Assembly (NCBI GenBank): GCA_910574255.1
Contig: CAJTAK010000001.1
Coordinates: 519,779-583,778 of the forward strand
Origin: Clostridia bacterium
GTDB taxonomy: Bacteria > Bacillota > Clostridia > Lachnospirales > Lachnospiraceae
Direction of reading: 5' to 3'
DNA length: 64,000 nucleotides
Part shown: positions 26,529 through 36,142 of the stretch, in pieces
How positions within the stretch are numbered: position 1 is the first letter of the stretch
How the letters are laid out: each line of letters begins with the position of its first letter
Program-made: the position numbers and the translations under genes
The notes under the pieces: model-generated
Databases searched by the model: none
What the model saw: only the letters and a program-made list of their open reading frames with translations
What the model was told of the DNA's origin: nothing

Positions 26529-27614
26529 ATGAAGAACAGGAACCGTAAAATTGTGTTAGAGGATGGCAGTGCATTTTCCGGCTTAGGCTTTGGAGCTTTG
26601 ACAGATCAGGTATGTGAGCTGGTATTCAACACATCCATGGCAGGTTATCAGGAGATTGTGTCAGATCCCTCCTATACAGACCAGGCTGTAGTGATGACCT
26701 ATCCTTTGATTGGAAACTATGGTGTTACAGATGAAGATTATGAGTGCAAAACTCCAAGTATCGGCGGACTGATTGTCCATGATTACAATGATGCACCCTC
26801 CAATTTTCGATATACAAAGACACTTTGCGAATATTTGGAGGAAAATGGGATCCCCGGAATCTCCGGAATTGACACCCGGCAGATAACTCGCCGCATCCGT
26901 GACAAAGGAAACCAGAGAGTGCTTTTTACAGCCAGTGACATGCCCGTAAAAAAGGCGCTGGAGATCATTCATGGAACCCCGGTTCCCCATGACGGAGTTT
27001 CCAGAGTCAGCTGTAAAAAACGCTGGTATTCCCGAACGGCAAATCCCCGGTTCCACGTAGTCGCCATTGACTGCGGCGTGAAGCTGAACATTATTCGGAG
27101 CCTGAATCGGTTCGGATGTAACGTAACGGTAGTTCCCTACAATACCTCGGCAGAGGAAATACGCTTTATGAAGCCGGACGGAATCTTTCTGTCCAATGGG
27201 CCGGGGGATCCGACAGATGTGGATCCGGTTATAGAGACAATCAAAAGCCTCATAGGGGAATATCCGATTTTTGGAATCTGCCTGGGCCATCAAATCATTT
27301 CCCTGGCATATGGTGCCGAGACGTATAAATTGAAATTCGGCCACCGGGGCGGCAACCATCCGGTGATGAATCTGGAAAACGGAAAGATTGAGATTACCTC
27401 TCAAAACCACAGCTATGCAGTAAAGGAGAGCAGCATTGAAGGAACGGGTCTTATTGTAACCCACAGGAACCTTCTGGATCAGACGGTGGAAGGGCTATCC
27501 TGTGAGAAGGATCGGATATTCAGTGTACAGTATCACCCGGAAAGCGCCCCTGGACCTCAGGACAGCAGCTATTTATTCGGAACATTTGTGAAATATATGA
27601 AGGAGGCTCGGTGA
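26529..27614 (+). CDS. carA: Carbamoyl-phosphate synthase small subunit
   Basis: This 361-residue glutamine amidotransferase subunit has the CarA N-terminal domain ([20 protein letters not shown]) and a class I amidotransferase domain with the nucleophile in GICLGHQ and the catalytic His-Glu in [10 protein letters not shown]. It hydrolyses glutamine and passes ammonia to CarB, making carbamoyl phosphate for arginine and pyrimidine synthesis. ATG 26529 follows GGAGGGG at a good distance. It overlaps carB by a TGATG junction. It starts 40 bases after the leader terminator. Confidence 0.97.
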   Translation: MKNRNRKIVLEDGSAFSGLGFGALTDQVCELVFNTSMAGYQEIVSDPSYTDQAVVMTYPLIGNYGVTDEDYECKTPSIGGLIVHDYNDAPSNFRYTKTLCEYLEENGIPGISGIDTRQITRRIRDKGNQRVLFTASDMPVKKALEIIHGTPVPHDGVSRVSCKKRWYSRTANPRFHVVAIDCGVKLNIIRSLNRFGCNVTVVPYNTSAEEIRFMKPDGIFLSNGPGDPTDVDPVIETIKSLIGEYPIFGICLGHQIISLAYGAETYKLKFGHRGGNHPVMNLENGKIEITSQNHSYAVKESSIEGTGLIVTHRNLLDQTVEGLSCEKDRIFSVQYHPESAPGPQDSSYLFGTFVKYMKEAR

Positions 27615-30600
27615 TGCCTAAGAGAGAAGACTTGAAAAAAATATTAGTGATTGGGTCCGGTCCCATTGTGATTGGGCAGGCGGCAGAATTTGATTATGCC
27701 GGAACTCAGGCATGTCTGGCGTTGAAGGAGGAGGGCTATGAGGTGATTTTAGCCAACTCCAATCCGGCGACGATTATGACAGACACCTCTGTGGCTGACA
27801 AGGTTTATATGGAGCCGTTAACCTTGGAATATCTGGCACGCATCTGCCGCTTTGAGCGTCCGGACGCCATTGTTCCGGGAATCGGAGGGCAGACAGGGCT
27901 GAACCTTGCTGTGCAGCTGGCGAAAAAGGGAGTACTGGAGGAGTGCGAGATAGAGCTTCTGGGAACAGATGTGAAAAGCATTGAATGTGCAGAGGACAGG
28001 GAGCTGTTTAAGGAGCTGTGTCTGAATATTGGAGAACCGGTGGTTCCCTCCCGGATTACATACAGCATAGAGGAGGCACTGGAAGCGGCCAATGAGATTG
28101 GCTATCCGGTGATCCTGCGTCCGGCCTTTACTTTGGGGGGAACCGGGGGCGGATTTGCCCATACGAAAGAAGAGCTTGAGGAGATGATGAAGAATGCCCT
28201 GGCCCTCTCCCCGGTGCATCAGGTGTTGATTGAAAAGAGCATCAAGGGTTATAAAGAGATTGAATATGAAGTGATCCGAGATGCCAATGACACAGCAATC
28301 ACTGTCTGCAATATGGAAAATCTGGATCCGGTGGGCATTCACACCGGGGATTCCATTGTGACGGCGCCCAGCCAGACCCTGACCAACAGGGAATATCATA
28401 TGCTTCGGGACAGCGCTCTGAAAATCATCCGGGCTTTACAGGTAAAAGGAGGCTGCAACGTACAGTTTGCACTGGATCCCCATTCCTTCCAGTACTATGT
28501 GATAGAGGTAAATCCCCGTGTATCCCGGTCCTCCGCCCTGGCTTCCAAAGCCAGCGGATATCCCATTGCCCGGGTTTCTGCGAAAATTGCGGTGGGCATG
28601 GATCTTCACGAGATTCAGCTTGCCAACACGCCGGCCTGCTTTGAGCCGTCTTTGGATTATGTTGTAACCAAGATGCCCCGTTTTCCCTTTGACAAATTTC
28701 CGGCGGCAATGAATACTCTGTCTACCCAGATGAAGGCCACCGGAGAGGTGATGAGTGTAGGGAGGACCTTTGAGGAAAGCCTGCTGAAAGCAATCCGCTC
28801 TCTGGAGGAAGGAAAAAATCATATTCATATGGAGAAGTTTGATTCCAAACACATGTCTGTGGATGAACTGTTAGAATATATTAAGGAAGGAACGGATGAC
28901 CGGATCTACGCCATTTCCCAGTTAATGTGGATGGGAGTAGATTATGCTCAGATCTGCAATATTACCCAGATTGACATGTTCTATCTGGATAAGATTAAGA
29001 AAATTGTAGATTTTGAGAAGGAGATGGAGGAAAATCCGGGCTCTCTTAAACTGCTTGAGGCGGCAAAAAGCATGGGCTTTTCCGACGCCTATGTGGCAGA
29101 GCTCTGGAATATGCAGGAGGAGGAGATCTATCAGAAGCGCTGTGAAATGGAGCTGTTCCCTGTCTACAAAATGATTGACACCTGTGCCAGTGAGTTTGAC
29201 AGCTATGTCCCCTATTTTTATTCTACTTATGCGGAGGAAAATGAGTCTGTAGTGACGAAACACAGGAAGATCATTGTGCTGGGATCCGGGCCGATCCGAA
29301 TCGGTCAGGGCGTGGAGTTTGATTATTCAACTGTTCATGCTGTAAGGACAATCCGGCAGATGGGCTATGAAGCTATTGTAATCAACAACAATCCGGAGAC
29401 AGTTTCCACCGATTATACAACTGCGGATAAGCTGTATTTTGAGCCATTGACTGCCGAGGATGTGATGAATATTGTTCATCTGGAAAAGCCGGAAGGGGTC
29501 ATTGTAACCTTGGGAGGACAGACGGCGGTGAATCTGGCAGAGCCCTTGGCAAGGAGGGGTGTGAGGATTATCGGAACCGACTGTCCGGCAATCGAGAAGG
29601 CGGAGAACCGGGATGCCTTTGACACGGTGATCAAGTCTTTAGGAATCCCAAATCCTCAGGGGCGCGCAGTGACAGACATAGAGAGCGGCATCCGGGCAGC
29701 GAAGGAGATTGGCTATCCGGTACTGGCTCGTCCCAGCTTTGTTCTGGGAGGCAGGGCCATGGAAATCGCAGCCAATGAGGAAATGCTTCGCCATTATCTG
29801 AAAAATGCAGTGGAAACGGACAAGGACAGGCCGGTATTGATTGATCGGTATCTGGTGGGAAAAGAGATTGAGGTGGATGCCATATGTGATGGAAAACAGG
29901 TATTTCTTCCCGGAATCATGGAACTGGTAGAGCGTACAGGTGTCCATTCCGGTGACAGTACCAGTGTGTATCCGCCGTTTTCCATATCCTGGAAGGTAAA
30001 GGCGCTGGCAGCAGATTATACCACAAGGCTGGGGCTTGCCATTGGCATTGTGGGACTGTTCAATATCCAGTTTATTGTGGATAAGGAGGAACGGGTTTAT
30101 GTGATAGAGGTGAATCCCCGGGCTTCCAGAAGTGTCCCCTTCCTGTCCAAGTCTACAGGCTTCAATCTGGTAGATATAGCCACCAGAGTGATGTTGGGCC
30201 AGAGCCTTCAGGAGCAGGGAATAGAACAGATGATTCCAAAGGAACGCAAATGGTGGTACGTGAAAGCGCCGGCGTTTTCTTTCGAGAAGCTCACAGGCAT
30301 GGACACCTATTTGTCCCCGGAAATGAAGTCTACCGGTGAGGCTATCGGCTATGACAGAAGGCTGAACCGGGCATTGTATAAGGCGCTCCAGGCTTCCGGC
30401 ATAAAGATGAAGGATTACGGCACGGTGGTGGTGACGCTGGCGGATGAGGATAAGGAGGAAGCTCTGCCGCTGGTAAGGCGGTTTTATAATCTGGGATTCA
30501 ATATTGAAGCTACAGTGGGAACGGCTGCATTTCTAAAAGATCAGGGGATTCGTACAAGAGTCAGGGGAAAGCTCAGCGATGGCAGTGATGAAATTCTGGA

Positions 30601-30808
30601 ATCCATCAAAGCCGGGTATGTCAGCTATATCATTAATACCAGATCCATTTTCTCTGGGGTACATTATGAGGATGGCGTGGCAATACGCAGGTGTGCGGTG
30701 CAAAATGGGGTGACGACTTTTACTTCGCTGGATACAGTGCGGATTGTTTTGGATGTATTGGAGGAAGCGATACCAAGGATTTCTGTAATTAATGGGGAGG
30801 CTTCGTAG
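27614..30808 (+). CDS. carB: Carbamoyl-phosphate synthase large subunit
   Basis: This 1064-residue protein has the duplicated ATP-grasp architecture of CarB. The first half begins [22 protein letters not shown] with [12 protein letters not shown]; the second half begins [22 protein letters not shown] with [11 protein letters not shown]; and a C-terminal regulatory MGS-like domain spans about residues 925-1064. It makes carbamoyl phosphate from bicarbonate, ammonia and two ATP. Length matches the family. ATG 27614 is chosen over GTG 27611 because AGGAGG lies 7 bases before it. Confidence 0.97.
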   Translation: MPKREDLKKILVIGSGPIVIGQAAEFDYAGTQACLALKEEGYEVILANSNPATIMTDTSVADKVYMEPLTLEYLARICRFERPDAIVPGIGGQTGLNLAVQLAKKGVLEECEIELLGTDVKSIECAEDRELFKELCLNIGEPVVPSRITYSIEEALEAANEIGYPVILRPAFTLGGTGGGFAHTKEELEEMMKNALALSPVHQVLIEKSIKGYKEIEYEVIRDANDTAITVCNMENLDPVGIHTGDSIVTAPSQTLTNREYHMLRDSALKIIRALQVKGGCNVQFALDPHSFQYYVIEVNPRVSRSSALASKASGYPIARVSAKIAVGMDLHEIQLANTPACFEPSLDYVVTKMPRFPFDKFPAAMNTLSTQMKATGEVMSVGRTFEESLLKAIRSLEEGKNHIHMEKFDSKHMSVDELLEYIKEGTDDRIYAISQLMWMGVDYAQICNITQIDMFYLDKIKKIVDFEKEMEENPGSLKLLEAAKSMGFSDAYVAELWNMQEEEIYQKRCEMELFPVYKMIDTCASEFDSYVPYFYSTYAEENESVVTKHRKIIVLGSGPIRIGQGVEFDYSTVHAVRTIRQMGYEAIVINNNPETVSTDYTTADKLYFEPLTAEDVMNIVHLEKPEGVIVTLGGQTAVNLAEPLARRGVRIIGTDCPAIEKAENRDAFDTVIKSLGIPNPQGRAVTDIESGIRAAKEIGYPVLARPSFVLGGRAMEIAANEEMLRHYLKNAVETDKDRPVLIDRYLVGKEIEVDAICDGKQVFLPGIMELVERTGVHSGDSTSVYPPFSISWKVKALAADYTTRLGLAIGIVGLFNIQFIVDKEERVYVIEVNPRASRSVPFLSKSTGFNLVDIATRVMLGQSLQEQGIEQMIPKERKWWYVKAPAFSFEKLTGMDTYLSPEMKSTGEAIGYDRRLNRALYKALQASGIKMKDYGTVVVTLADEDKEEALPLVRRFYNLGFNIEATVGTAAFLKDQGIRTRVRGKLSDGSDEILESIKAGYVSYIINTRSIFSGVHYEDGVAIRRCAVQNGVTTFTSLDTVRIVLDVLEEAIPRISVINGEAS

Positions 30809-30921
30809 TATTTAAAGAAAGTTTCATATGCTTTTCACAAAAAAATCATATTTTTTTGCTATCCTTCAAAGAAAAGGAAACAAGAAAGACAGCTTTCTTA
30901 AAAATAGATCGGGAGAATAGG

Positions 30922-33021
30922 ATGTTTCAGAGAGGGAGTAAGCAAAATATTTTCTTTTTTGTGGGATTTACCCTTATGCTGTCTGTTGCTGCGGTTTGGG
31001 GAATCTGGCAGGGGAGCTCTAAGATAGAGAGCGCTGCGGCTTTTGGAATGGAAGGAGCTAAAGATGGCCAGACGCAGATTTTGTTGCAGCAGGATGGAAG
31101 CCGTGTTCAGGGCAGCGGCGCAGAGCTCTTTGGAAACAGGATTGAGATTACCAGTGGAGGAATCTACAGGATAGCAGGAACCCTTAAGGAGGGGCAGATT
31201 CATGTGGCAGCAGGGGAGGCGGAAACAGTGACCCTGGTGCTTGCAGACGTGGAGGTGACAAATGCTTCCGAAGCGGCTGTCAAGATAGAGAGCACGGGAC
31301 AGACAGAGCTTTTACTGGAAGAAGGGACAAAAAATCGGATTCAAAGCGGAGAGGTTCAGGATATTACGCCAGAAGAGGATGGGGCATCAGAGCCCTCTGG
31401 AAGCAAGGGAGCTATTTATGCAGACGGTGATCTGAATATTCAGGGGACCGGAAGTCTGACAGTTTCAGGGTATATCAATAATGGTATTCATACCACGGGA
31501 AATCTGGTAATTGACGGTGGGACGATTCAGGTGGAGGCAGTGAACCATGGAATCAAGGGGAAGGCTTCCGTGACTGTTCGAGACGGAGACCTTACTATTC
31601 TTGCCGGAAATGACGGAATCAAATCGGATAATGATACCAGTGAAGAATATGGTTGGATTTCTCTGGAAGGAGGGATTATTCAGATTGAGAGTCAGGGAGA
31701 TGCTGTACAGGCGGAGACAGCCTTGGAGGTAACGGGCGGAACCTATCAGGTGGTTACAGGCGGAGGAAGTGAAAATGCCTCGGAAACGCTAAAGAAGGAG
31801 GAGAATCCACCAGGATTTGCAGGCGGAGAAATGCCGGAATTTAGTGAAGAGCCGCTGGAGTTCGGCGGGGAGTCACCAAGGCTTGGCAAAGAAGCGCCGG
31901 AGTTTGGAAAAGAGACGCCGGAATTCGAAGAAGGAGCTTCACTGGATATGGAAAGTGACTCTCATAGATTTGAGCAGAGACCAGGCTGGCAGGGAGAACA
32001 GCCGGATAAGGGGGACAACAATACAACTCCTGGAGGTGAGCCATTTAATCAAGAAGGCGGAAAGCGATTCCAGGAGGGAATAAAACCAGACGGTCAGGCA
32101 GAAGAGGAAGAGGATCAATCTGTAAGTACAAAGGGCTTTAAATGCAAAACCCAGATGAATATTTCAGGCGGAAGCTTTTCGGCAGATACTCAGGATGATG
32201 CTTTTCATTCAGACGGGAGCATCCGGATTACAGGCGGAAATTTTGTGATTGCATCCGGCGATGATGGAATTCATGCCAATCAGGAGCTTACCATAGAGGG
32301 CGATTCCATTCAGATTGATAAAAGTTATGAGGGCCTGGAGGCCAATCAGATCCTGATTCGGGACGGAGAGCTTACAGTCCGGTCCTCTGATGACGGAATA
32401 AATGCCAATGGAGGAAGCTCCGGCCTCAGAATGATTGAATCCGATACAACCACAGAAGAAATGCCCAATCTGCATATAACAGGCGGAAAGCTTGCCATCA
32501 ATGCAGGCGGCGACGGTCTGGATTCCAACGGAAATATTTTGGTGGAGGGCGGCGAGATTGTGGTAGACGGCCCTGTGGACTCGGGAAACGGAGCGATTGA
32601 TTCCGGAAGCGAAAATGGCGGAACCTGCCAGATTAGCGGCGGAACCGTTCTGGCAATTGGCAGCTCCGGCATGGCGGAAACCTTTGATGAAGCATCCGCA
32701 CAGTATTCTTTCTGCCACAGTTTTTCGGAGTCCTTTGAGGCAGGAGAGGAATTTCGGATTGCTGACAGCGAGGGAACGCTTCTGTACAGTCATAGTGCGG
32801 CCAAATCGGGTAATTCCGTTGTCTTTAGCTGCCCGGAGCTTGCGGAGGGAGAGACTTATACTTTGTATGCAGGAGAGCAGAGCGTTCAGATTCAATTGGA
32901 TAGTATCTCTACGCTTTCCGGACAGCAAGGTAATTTTCATGGAGGTCCGGGCGGAAGATCCGGTATGCCCCCGGAGAATCCAGGAGAAAGAGAGCAGAGA
33001 GTAGAGAAAAATAAAGAGTAA
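30922..33021 (+). CDS. Carbohydrate-binding Cthe_2159-like secreted beta-helix protein
   Basis: This 699-residue protein has an N-terminal membrane segment (FFFVGFTLMLSVAAVWGI), so it is exported or surface-anchored. Many short repeats of the GGxxxxxGDDGIxAN type (DDGIHAN, SDDGINANGG, GGDGLDSNGNI) are the signature of the Cthe_2159 family, which fold as right-handed beta-helices and bind acidic polysaccharides or calcium. An unusual linker at about residues 310-370 has tandem PEF/GEESP-like segments rich in Glu and Pro. ATG 30922 follows GGGAG. It is a separate unit after carAB, closed by a terminator. Confidence 0.8.
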   Translation: MFQRGSKQNIFFFVGFTLMLSVAAVWGIWQGSSKIESAAAFGMEGAKDGQTQILLQQDGSRVQGSGAELFGNRIEITSGGIYRIAGTLKEGQIHVAAGEAETVTLVLADVEVTNASEAAVKIESTGQTELLLEEGTKNRIQSGEVQDITPEEDGASEPSGSKGAIYADGDLNIQGTGSLTVSGYINNGIHTTGNLVIDGGTIQVEAVNHGIKGKASVTVRDGDLTILAGNDGIKSDNDTSEEYGWISLEGGIIQIESQGDAVQAETALEVTGGTYQVVTGGGSENASETLKKEENPPGFAGGEMPEFSEEPLEFGGESPRLGKEAPEFGKETPEFEEGASLDMESDSHRFEQRPGWQGEQPDKGDNNTTPGGEPFNQEGGKRFQEGIKPDGQAEEEEDQSVSTKGFKCKTQMNISGGSFSADTQDDAFHSDGSIRITGGNFVIASGDDGIHANQELTIEGDSIQIDKSYEGLEANQILIRDGELTVRSSDDGINANGGSSGLRMIESDTTTEEMPNLHITGGKLAINAGGDGLDSNGNILVEGGEIVVDGPVDSGNGAIDSGSENGGTCQISGGTVLAIGSSGMAETFDEASAQYSFCHSFSESFEAGEEFRIADSEGTLLYSHSAAKSGNSVVFSCPELAEGETYTLYAGEQSVQIQLDSISTLSGQQGNFHGGPGGRSGMPPENPGEREQRVEKNKE

Positions 33022-33025
33022 AAAA

Positions 33026-33075
33026 GCCGCAGTCTTCTGAAATATAGAAAAATCAAGAAGATTGCGGCTCTTTTT
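33026..33075 (+). terminator. Rho-independent terminator after the Cthe_2159-like gene
   Basis: GCCGCAGTCTTCT at 33026-33038 pairs with AGAAGATTGCGGC at 33056-33068 with one G-T pair, followed by TCTTTTTG. Confidence 0.85.
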
Positions 33076-33079
33076 GCCT

Positions 33080-33194
33080 GCTGATATCGAAAGTAATCTA
33101 AAGTCACAAGCTCAAATTCCCATGTACCAAGCTTAAGTGCGGCGGCAGCCTCAATGGTATGAATTCCGTTCCGGAACTCCATGCGCTCAATCAA
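33080..33194 (-). other. Possible coding remnant on the minus strand
   Basis: Between the terminator at 33026-33075 and the promoter area of the GH3 gene, the minus strand reads IERMEFRNGIHTIEAAAALK, then LGTWEFELVTLDYFRYQQAK, which has a protein-like composition unlike random intergenic sequence. It has no ribosome binding site and runs into the terminator. I do not recognise it; it could be the tail of a lost gene. Bases 33195-33354 hold no gene that I can see. Confidence 0.25.
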
Positions 33195-33354
33195 AGAATT
33201 TGATTGTAGAAATAGTTTTTAAATGTTACAATGATTCAATATAAATTATGCAACAGAATTTTTCTGAAAAGACAACAGAATTCTTTTGGCGCAAGGAACA
33301 AGAGAAAATTACGGAAACAGGCTTTAAAGATGTGTAAAATAAGGTTTAAGGAAA

Positions 33355-34686
33355 ATGAAAAGACGTAGAAAAAAGAGATATAAGAGAAAACGGAGACTGT
33401 ATTGGAAGCTGCTCATAGGACTGACGCTTATCCTGTTGGCAGGTATCAGTGTATTTGCATGGAGGTATTCATTGACAAGGACAGAGCCGCAAGAGGACGG
33501 GAAAGAGAGCCAACCGGCGGATGAGGAAAATGCAGGAACGGAGACAGGAGCGTCGAAGCCACAGGAATCCGAACAGGGGCATGAGCCTTTAAAATCACAG
33601 GAACCTGAGCCTCCGGAGTCCACAGAAGAAGAGCTTTTAGAGCAGGAAATAGAAACATTTCTTAATAAAATGACCTTAGAGCAGAAAATCTGCCAGATGT
33701 TCATTATCACACCGGAGCAGTTGACAGGAGCGTCGCCCGTTACCGCAGCCGGGGAGACGACGAAAAGCAGGCTGGAGGAGTACCCGGTGGGCGGACTTAT
33801 TTATTTTGCCCAGAATTTGGTGTCAGAGGATCAGACAAAAGAAATGTTGGCAAATACCATGGAGTTTGCAGAAGAAACAGAGAATCTGCCTATATTTCTC
33901 TGTGTTGATGAAGAGGGCGGCCGTGTGGCCCGTGTGGGGAAAAATCCGGTTTTTCAAGTAGAGCATATCCGGCCCATGGGGCAGATAACGGATGAAGAGG
34001 AAGCGTATCAGGCAGGGATGGTCATAGGAGGTTATCTGCGGGAACTGGGCTTCAATGTAGATTTTGCGCCAGATGCGGATGTGATAACGAATGAAAAAAA
34101 TACGGTTATAGGAGATCGCTCCTTTGGAAGCGATCCGCAGACAGTAACACGTCTGGCAACCGCCGTGTCCAATGGCTTGCATGCGCAGGGGATTTTGAGC
34201 ACCTTTAAGCATTTTCCCGGCCACGGGGCAACGGAAGCAGATACCCATCAGGGATATGCCTATGCGAAAAGAACCTATGAAGAATTAATGGCTGCCGAAC
34301 TGGTTCCCTTTGCTGCGGCAAATGAGAACGATGTGGATATGGTTATGGCAGCCCATATTTCCCTGCCGGATCTGCTTGGAGACGATACCCCATGCTCCCT
34401 CTCTTATAAGATGATAACGGAGATTCTGCGAGAGGACTTGGGATATGAGGGTCTGGTGATTACGGATGCCCTGAATATGGGGGCAGTCGCTGAGAATTAC
34501 GGATCGGATGAAGCGGCGGTAAAGGCTGTGGAGGCGGGCGTGGATCTCCTGCTTATGCCAAAGGATTTTCTTTCGGCCTATGAGGGAATGCAAAGGGCTG
34601 TTGCAGATGGGAGGATATCTGAGGAGCGTATCAATGAGTCTGTGGGCAGAATTTTGCGTAAAAAGCTTGAATCTGTAGCAAAATAA
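33355..34686 (+). CDS. Membrane-anchored GH3 family beta-N-acetylhexosaminidase-like protein
   Basis: This 443-residue protein has a very basic N-terminus (residues 1-20) followed by a transmembrane segment (LLIGLTLILLAGISVFAW), then an acidic Pro/Glu linker to about residue 100. The glycoside hydrolase family 3 N-terminal domain follows, with CVDEEGGRVARV, FGSDPQTVTRLA and the NagZ-type KHFPGHGATEADTH motif, and VITDALNM carries the expected nucleophile region. It probably removes GlcNAc from peptidoglycan or glycans at the outer face of the membrane. Unlike cytoplasmic NagZ it is anchored. It is a single-gene unit. Confidence 0.88.
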   Translation: MKRRRKKRYKRKRRLYWKLLIGLTLILLAGISVFAWRYSLTRTEPQEDGKESQPADEENAGTETGASKPQESEQGHEPLKSQEPEPPESTEEELLEQEIETFLNKMTLEQKICQMFIITPEQLTGASPVTAAGETTKSRLEEYPVGGLIYFAQNLVSEDQTKEMLANTMEFAEETENLPIFLCVDEEGGRVARVGKNPVFQVEHIRPMGQITDEEEAYQAGMVIGGYLRELGFNVDFAPDADVITNEKNTVIGDRSFGSDPQTVTRLATAVSNGLHAQGILSTFKHFPGHGATEADTHQGYAYAKRTYEELMAAELVPFAAANENDVDMVMAAHISLPDLLGDDTPCSLSYKMITEILREDLGYEGLVITDALNMGAVAENYGSDEAAVKAVEAGVDLLLMPKDFLSAYEGMQRAVADGRISEERINESVGRILRKKLESVAK

Positions 34687-34769
34687 CCAAAAATCCACCT
34701 ATAGTTATCAGTTAAATGTAACAAAAAAGGAAAAACAAGAAAAATTTGTTAGAAATTTTTCGATTTTTC

Positions 34770-34840
34770 TGTTATAATGATAACAGAGGTTATAAAACGC
34801 AAACCGTTTCGCTGTGTTTATGACAGCAGGCGGTTTTTTT
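34770..34840 (+). promoter_or_regulatory. CarD gene promoter with leader terminator-like hairpin
   Basis: TGTTATAAT at 34770-34778 is an extended -10 element; no good -35 is seen. About 20 bases on, AAACCG (34801-34806) pairs with CGGTTT (34831-34836) and an inner GCTGT (34811-34815) pairs with ACAGC (34823-34827), followed by T residues to 34840. A terminator hairpin thus stands between promoter and coding sequence. Confidence 0.65.
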
Positions 34841-34864
34841 CATTTTTATAAGTGAGGAATGCCT

Positions 34865-35371
34865 ATGTTTGAGAAAGGAAGATACATTGTCTACGGAACC
34901 ACGGGTGTATGTGAGATTGAAGACATCACCTCACCGGATATCAAGGGTGTGTCGGAGGATCGGCTTTATTATGTATTAAATCCCTGTTTTAAAAAGGGAA
35001 ATCGGATCTTTACACCTGTAGATAATGAGAAGGTGGTAATTCGTGCGGTTATGACAGAGGAAGAAGCATCTTTGCTGGTAGATGCCATTCCCACCATTGA
35101 AGAACTCTGGGAAAAGGATGACAAGGTGCGGGAGCTGCGTTACAAAGAGGCCATCCGAAGCTGTAATCCAAAGGAGTGGATTCAGATTATTAAGACCTCT
35201 TATTTAAGAAGAGAACAGCGCAGGGCACAGGGAAAGAAAGCAACCACAGTGGACGAGCGTTATTTTAAAGCTGCTGAGGATCATTTGTATGCGGAATTGT
35301 CCATTGCTCTTAAGATGCCAAAGGAAGAAGTAAGGGATTACATTCAGGCCCGGCTTGAGAAAAAGCAGTAG
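34865..35371 (+). CDS. CarD family transcriptional regulator
   Basis: This 168-residue protein begins with the CarD/CdnL N-terminal domain (MFEKGRYIVYGTTGVCEIEDI), which binds the RNA polymerase beta subunit in family members. A helical C-terminal domain ends KKEEVRDYIQARLEKKQ-like. CarD proteins adjust transcription initiation globally. ATG 34865 is preferred over ATG 34859 because TGAGG lies 7 bases before it. It is monocistronic, behind a hairpin-bearing leader. Confidence 0.88.
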   Translation: MFEKGRYIVYGTTGVCEIEDITSPDIKGVSEDRLYYVLNPCFKKGNRIFTPVDNEKVVIRAVMTEEEASLLVDAIPTIEELWEKDDKVRELRYKEAIRSCNPKEWIQIIKTSYLRREQRRAQGKKATTVDERYFKAAEDHLYAELSIALKMPKEEVRDYIQARLEKKQ

Positions 35372-35495
35372 GAATTTAGAAGCAGAATAAAAACTACAAA
35401 GGGGCTGACTTGACAGTCCCAGTCATTATCATTAGGAGAACAATATTTACAGATTTTTATTTACACACTCGTTAAGACCAAGATGCTGGGAAAAT

Positions 35496-35533
35496 AAAAA
35501 CATTCTGCCAAAAAGAATTGACAGAATGTTTTT
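35496..35533. terminator. Bidirectional terminator between CarD and DUF1292 genes
   Basis: AAAAACATTCTG at 35496-35507 pairs with CAGAATGTTTTT at 35522-35533. The A-rich left arm and T-rich right arm suit both convergent genes. Confidence 0.75.
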
Positions 35534-35583
35534 ATAAGTTTCTGCTCTTTTCGCATCAGTTCCGTTCGGTCAAATGCATTGGC

Positions 35584-35934
35584 TTACTGCAATTCATCCT
35601 CCCCAACCAGCTCGTCGTACTCCGCCGCATCCAGCATCTCGTCAAAAGCATCCGCCACAGCCTCGTACTCTTCGTCATCCTCAATATTCTCAAGGACCGG
35701 AGAGCCCTGGCTGTTATCATACCGATAGATAAACACTTCACCATCTTCATTCTCCCCGTTCTCATCCAAAGGAAGAAGAGCAATATAATCCCGTCCGTTT
35801 ACTGGAAAAATCGTCAGAATCGCACATTCTACCTGCTCATCATTATCCAAGGTCAACGTCACTGTAATATTCCCGTCACAAGAATCACAATTCCCATTGC
35901 AGGAAGTTGTATCACATTTATTGTCCATTCCCAT
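35584..35934 (-). CDS. DUF1292 domain-containing protein
   Basis: This acidic protein of about 116 residues is on the minus strand. The DUF1292 pattern is visible: TLTLDNDEQVECAILTIFPVNGRDYIALLPLDE followed by EVFIYRY and an acidic C-terminal tail (EDDEEYEAVADAFDEMLD). An unusual N-terminal CDTTSCNGNCDSCDGN cysteine cluster (four Cys) could bind metal. The family is widespread in Firmicutes with unknown function. The start is placed at ATG 35934 because GTGAGG lies 7 bases upstream; an ATG at 35940 is too close to it. Confidence 0.85.
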   Translation of the reverse strand: MGMDNKCDTTSCNGNCDSCDGNITVTLTLDNDEQVECAILTIFPVNGRDYIALLPLDENGENEDGEVFIYRYDNSQGSPVLENIEDDEEYEAVADAFDEMLDAAEYDELVGEDELQ

Positions 35935-36142
35935 CTTCATACCTCACTTTATCCAGATTAATATTTACAAGTCTTGCTGCAATTCCCATCTTACGAATCA
36001 GTGAATCACAACCATGCCCTTACTCTACCAGAAGACAGTGGGAAAAGCAAGGAAAACAACGAAAAAATCGTTGACAAAGAAATGAATCGGAATAAAATAA
36101 GAATAGTGTCTGTATACGCAGTTGAAAAGGAAGGAAAACATA

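Noticed and set aside
26661-27464. A 267-residue minus-strand frame opposite carA
   Set aside because: It is a shadow of the conserved carA coding sequence.
35518-35961. Plus-strand frame of 147 residues opposite the DUF1292 gene
   Set aside because: It is the antisense shadow of a protein with clear DUF1292 features and a good start on the minus strand.
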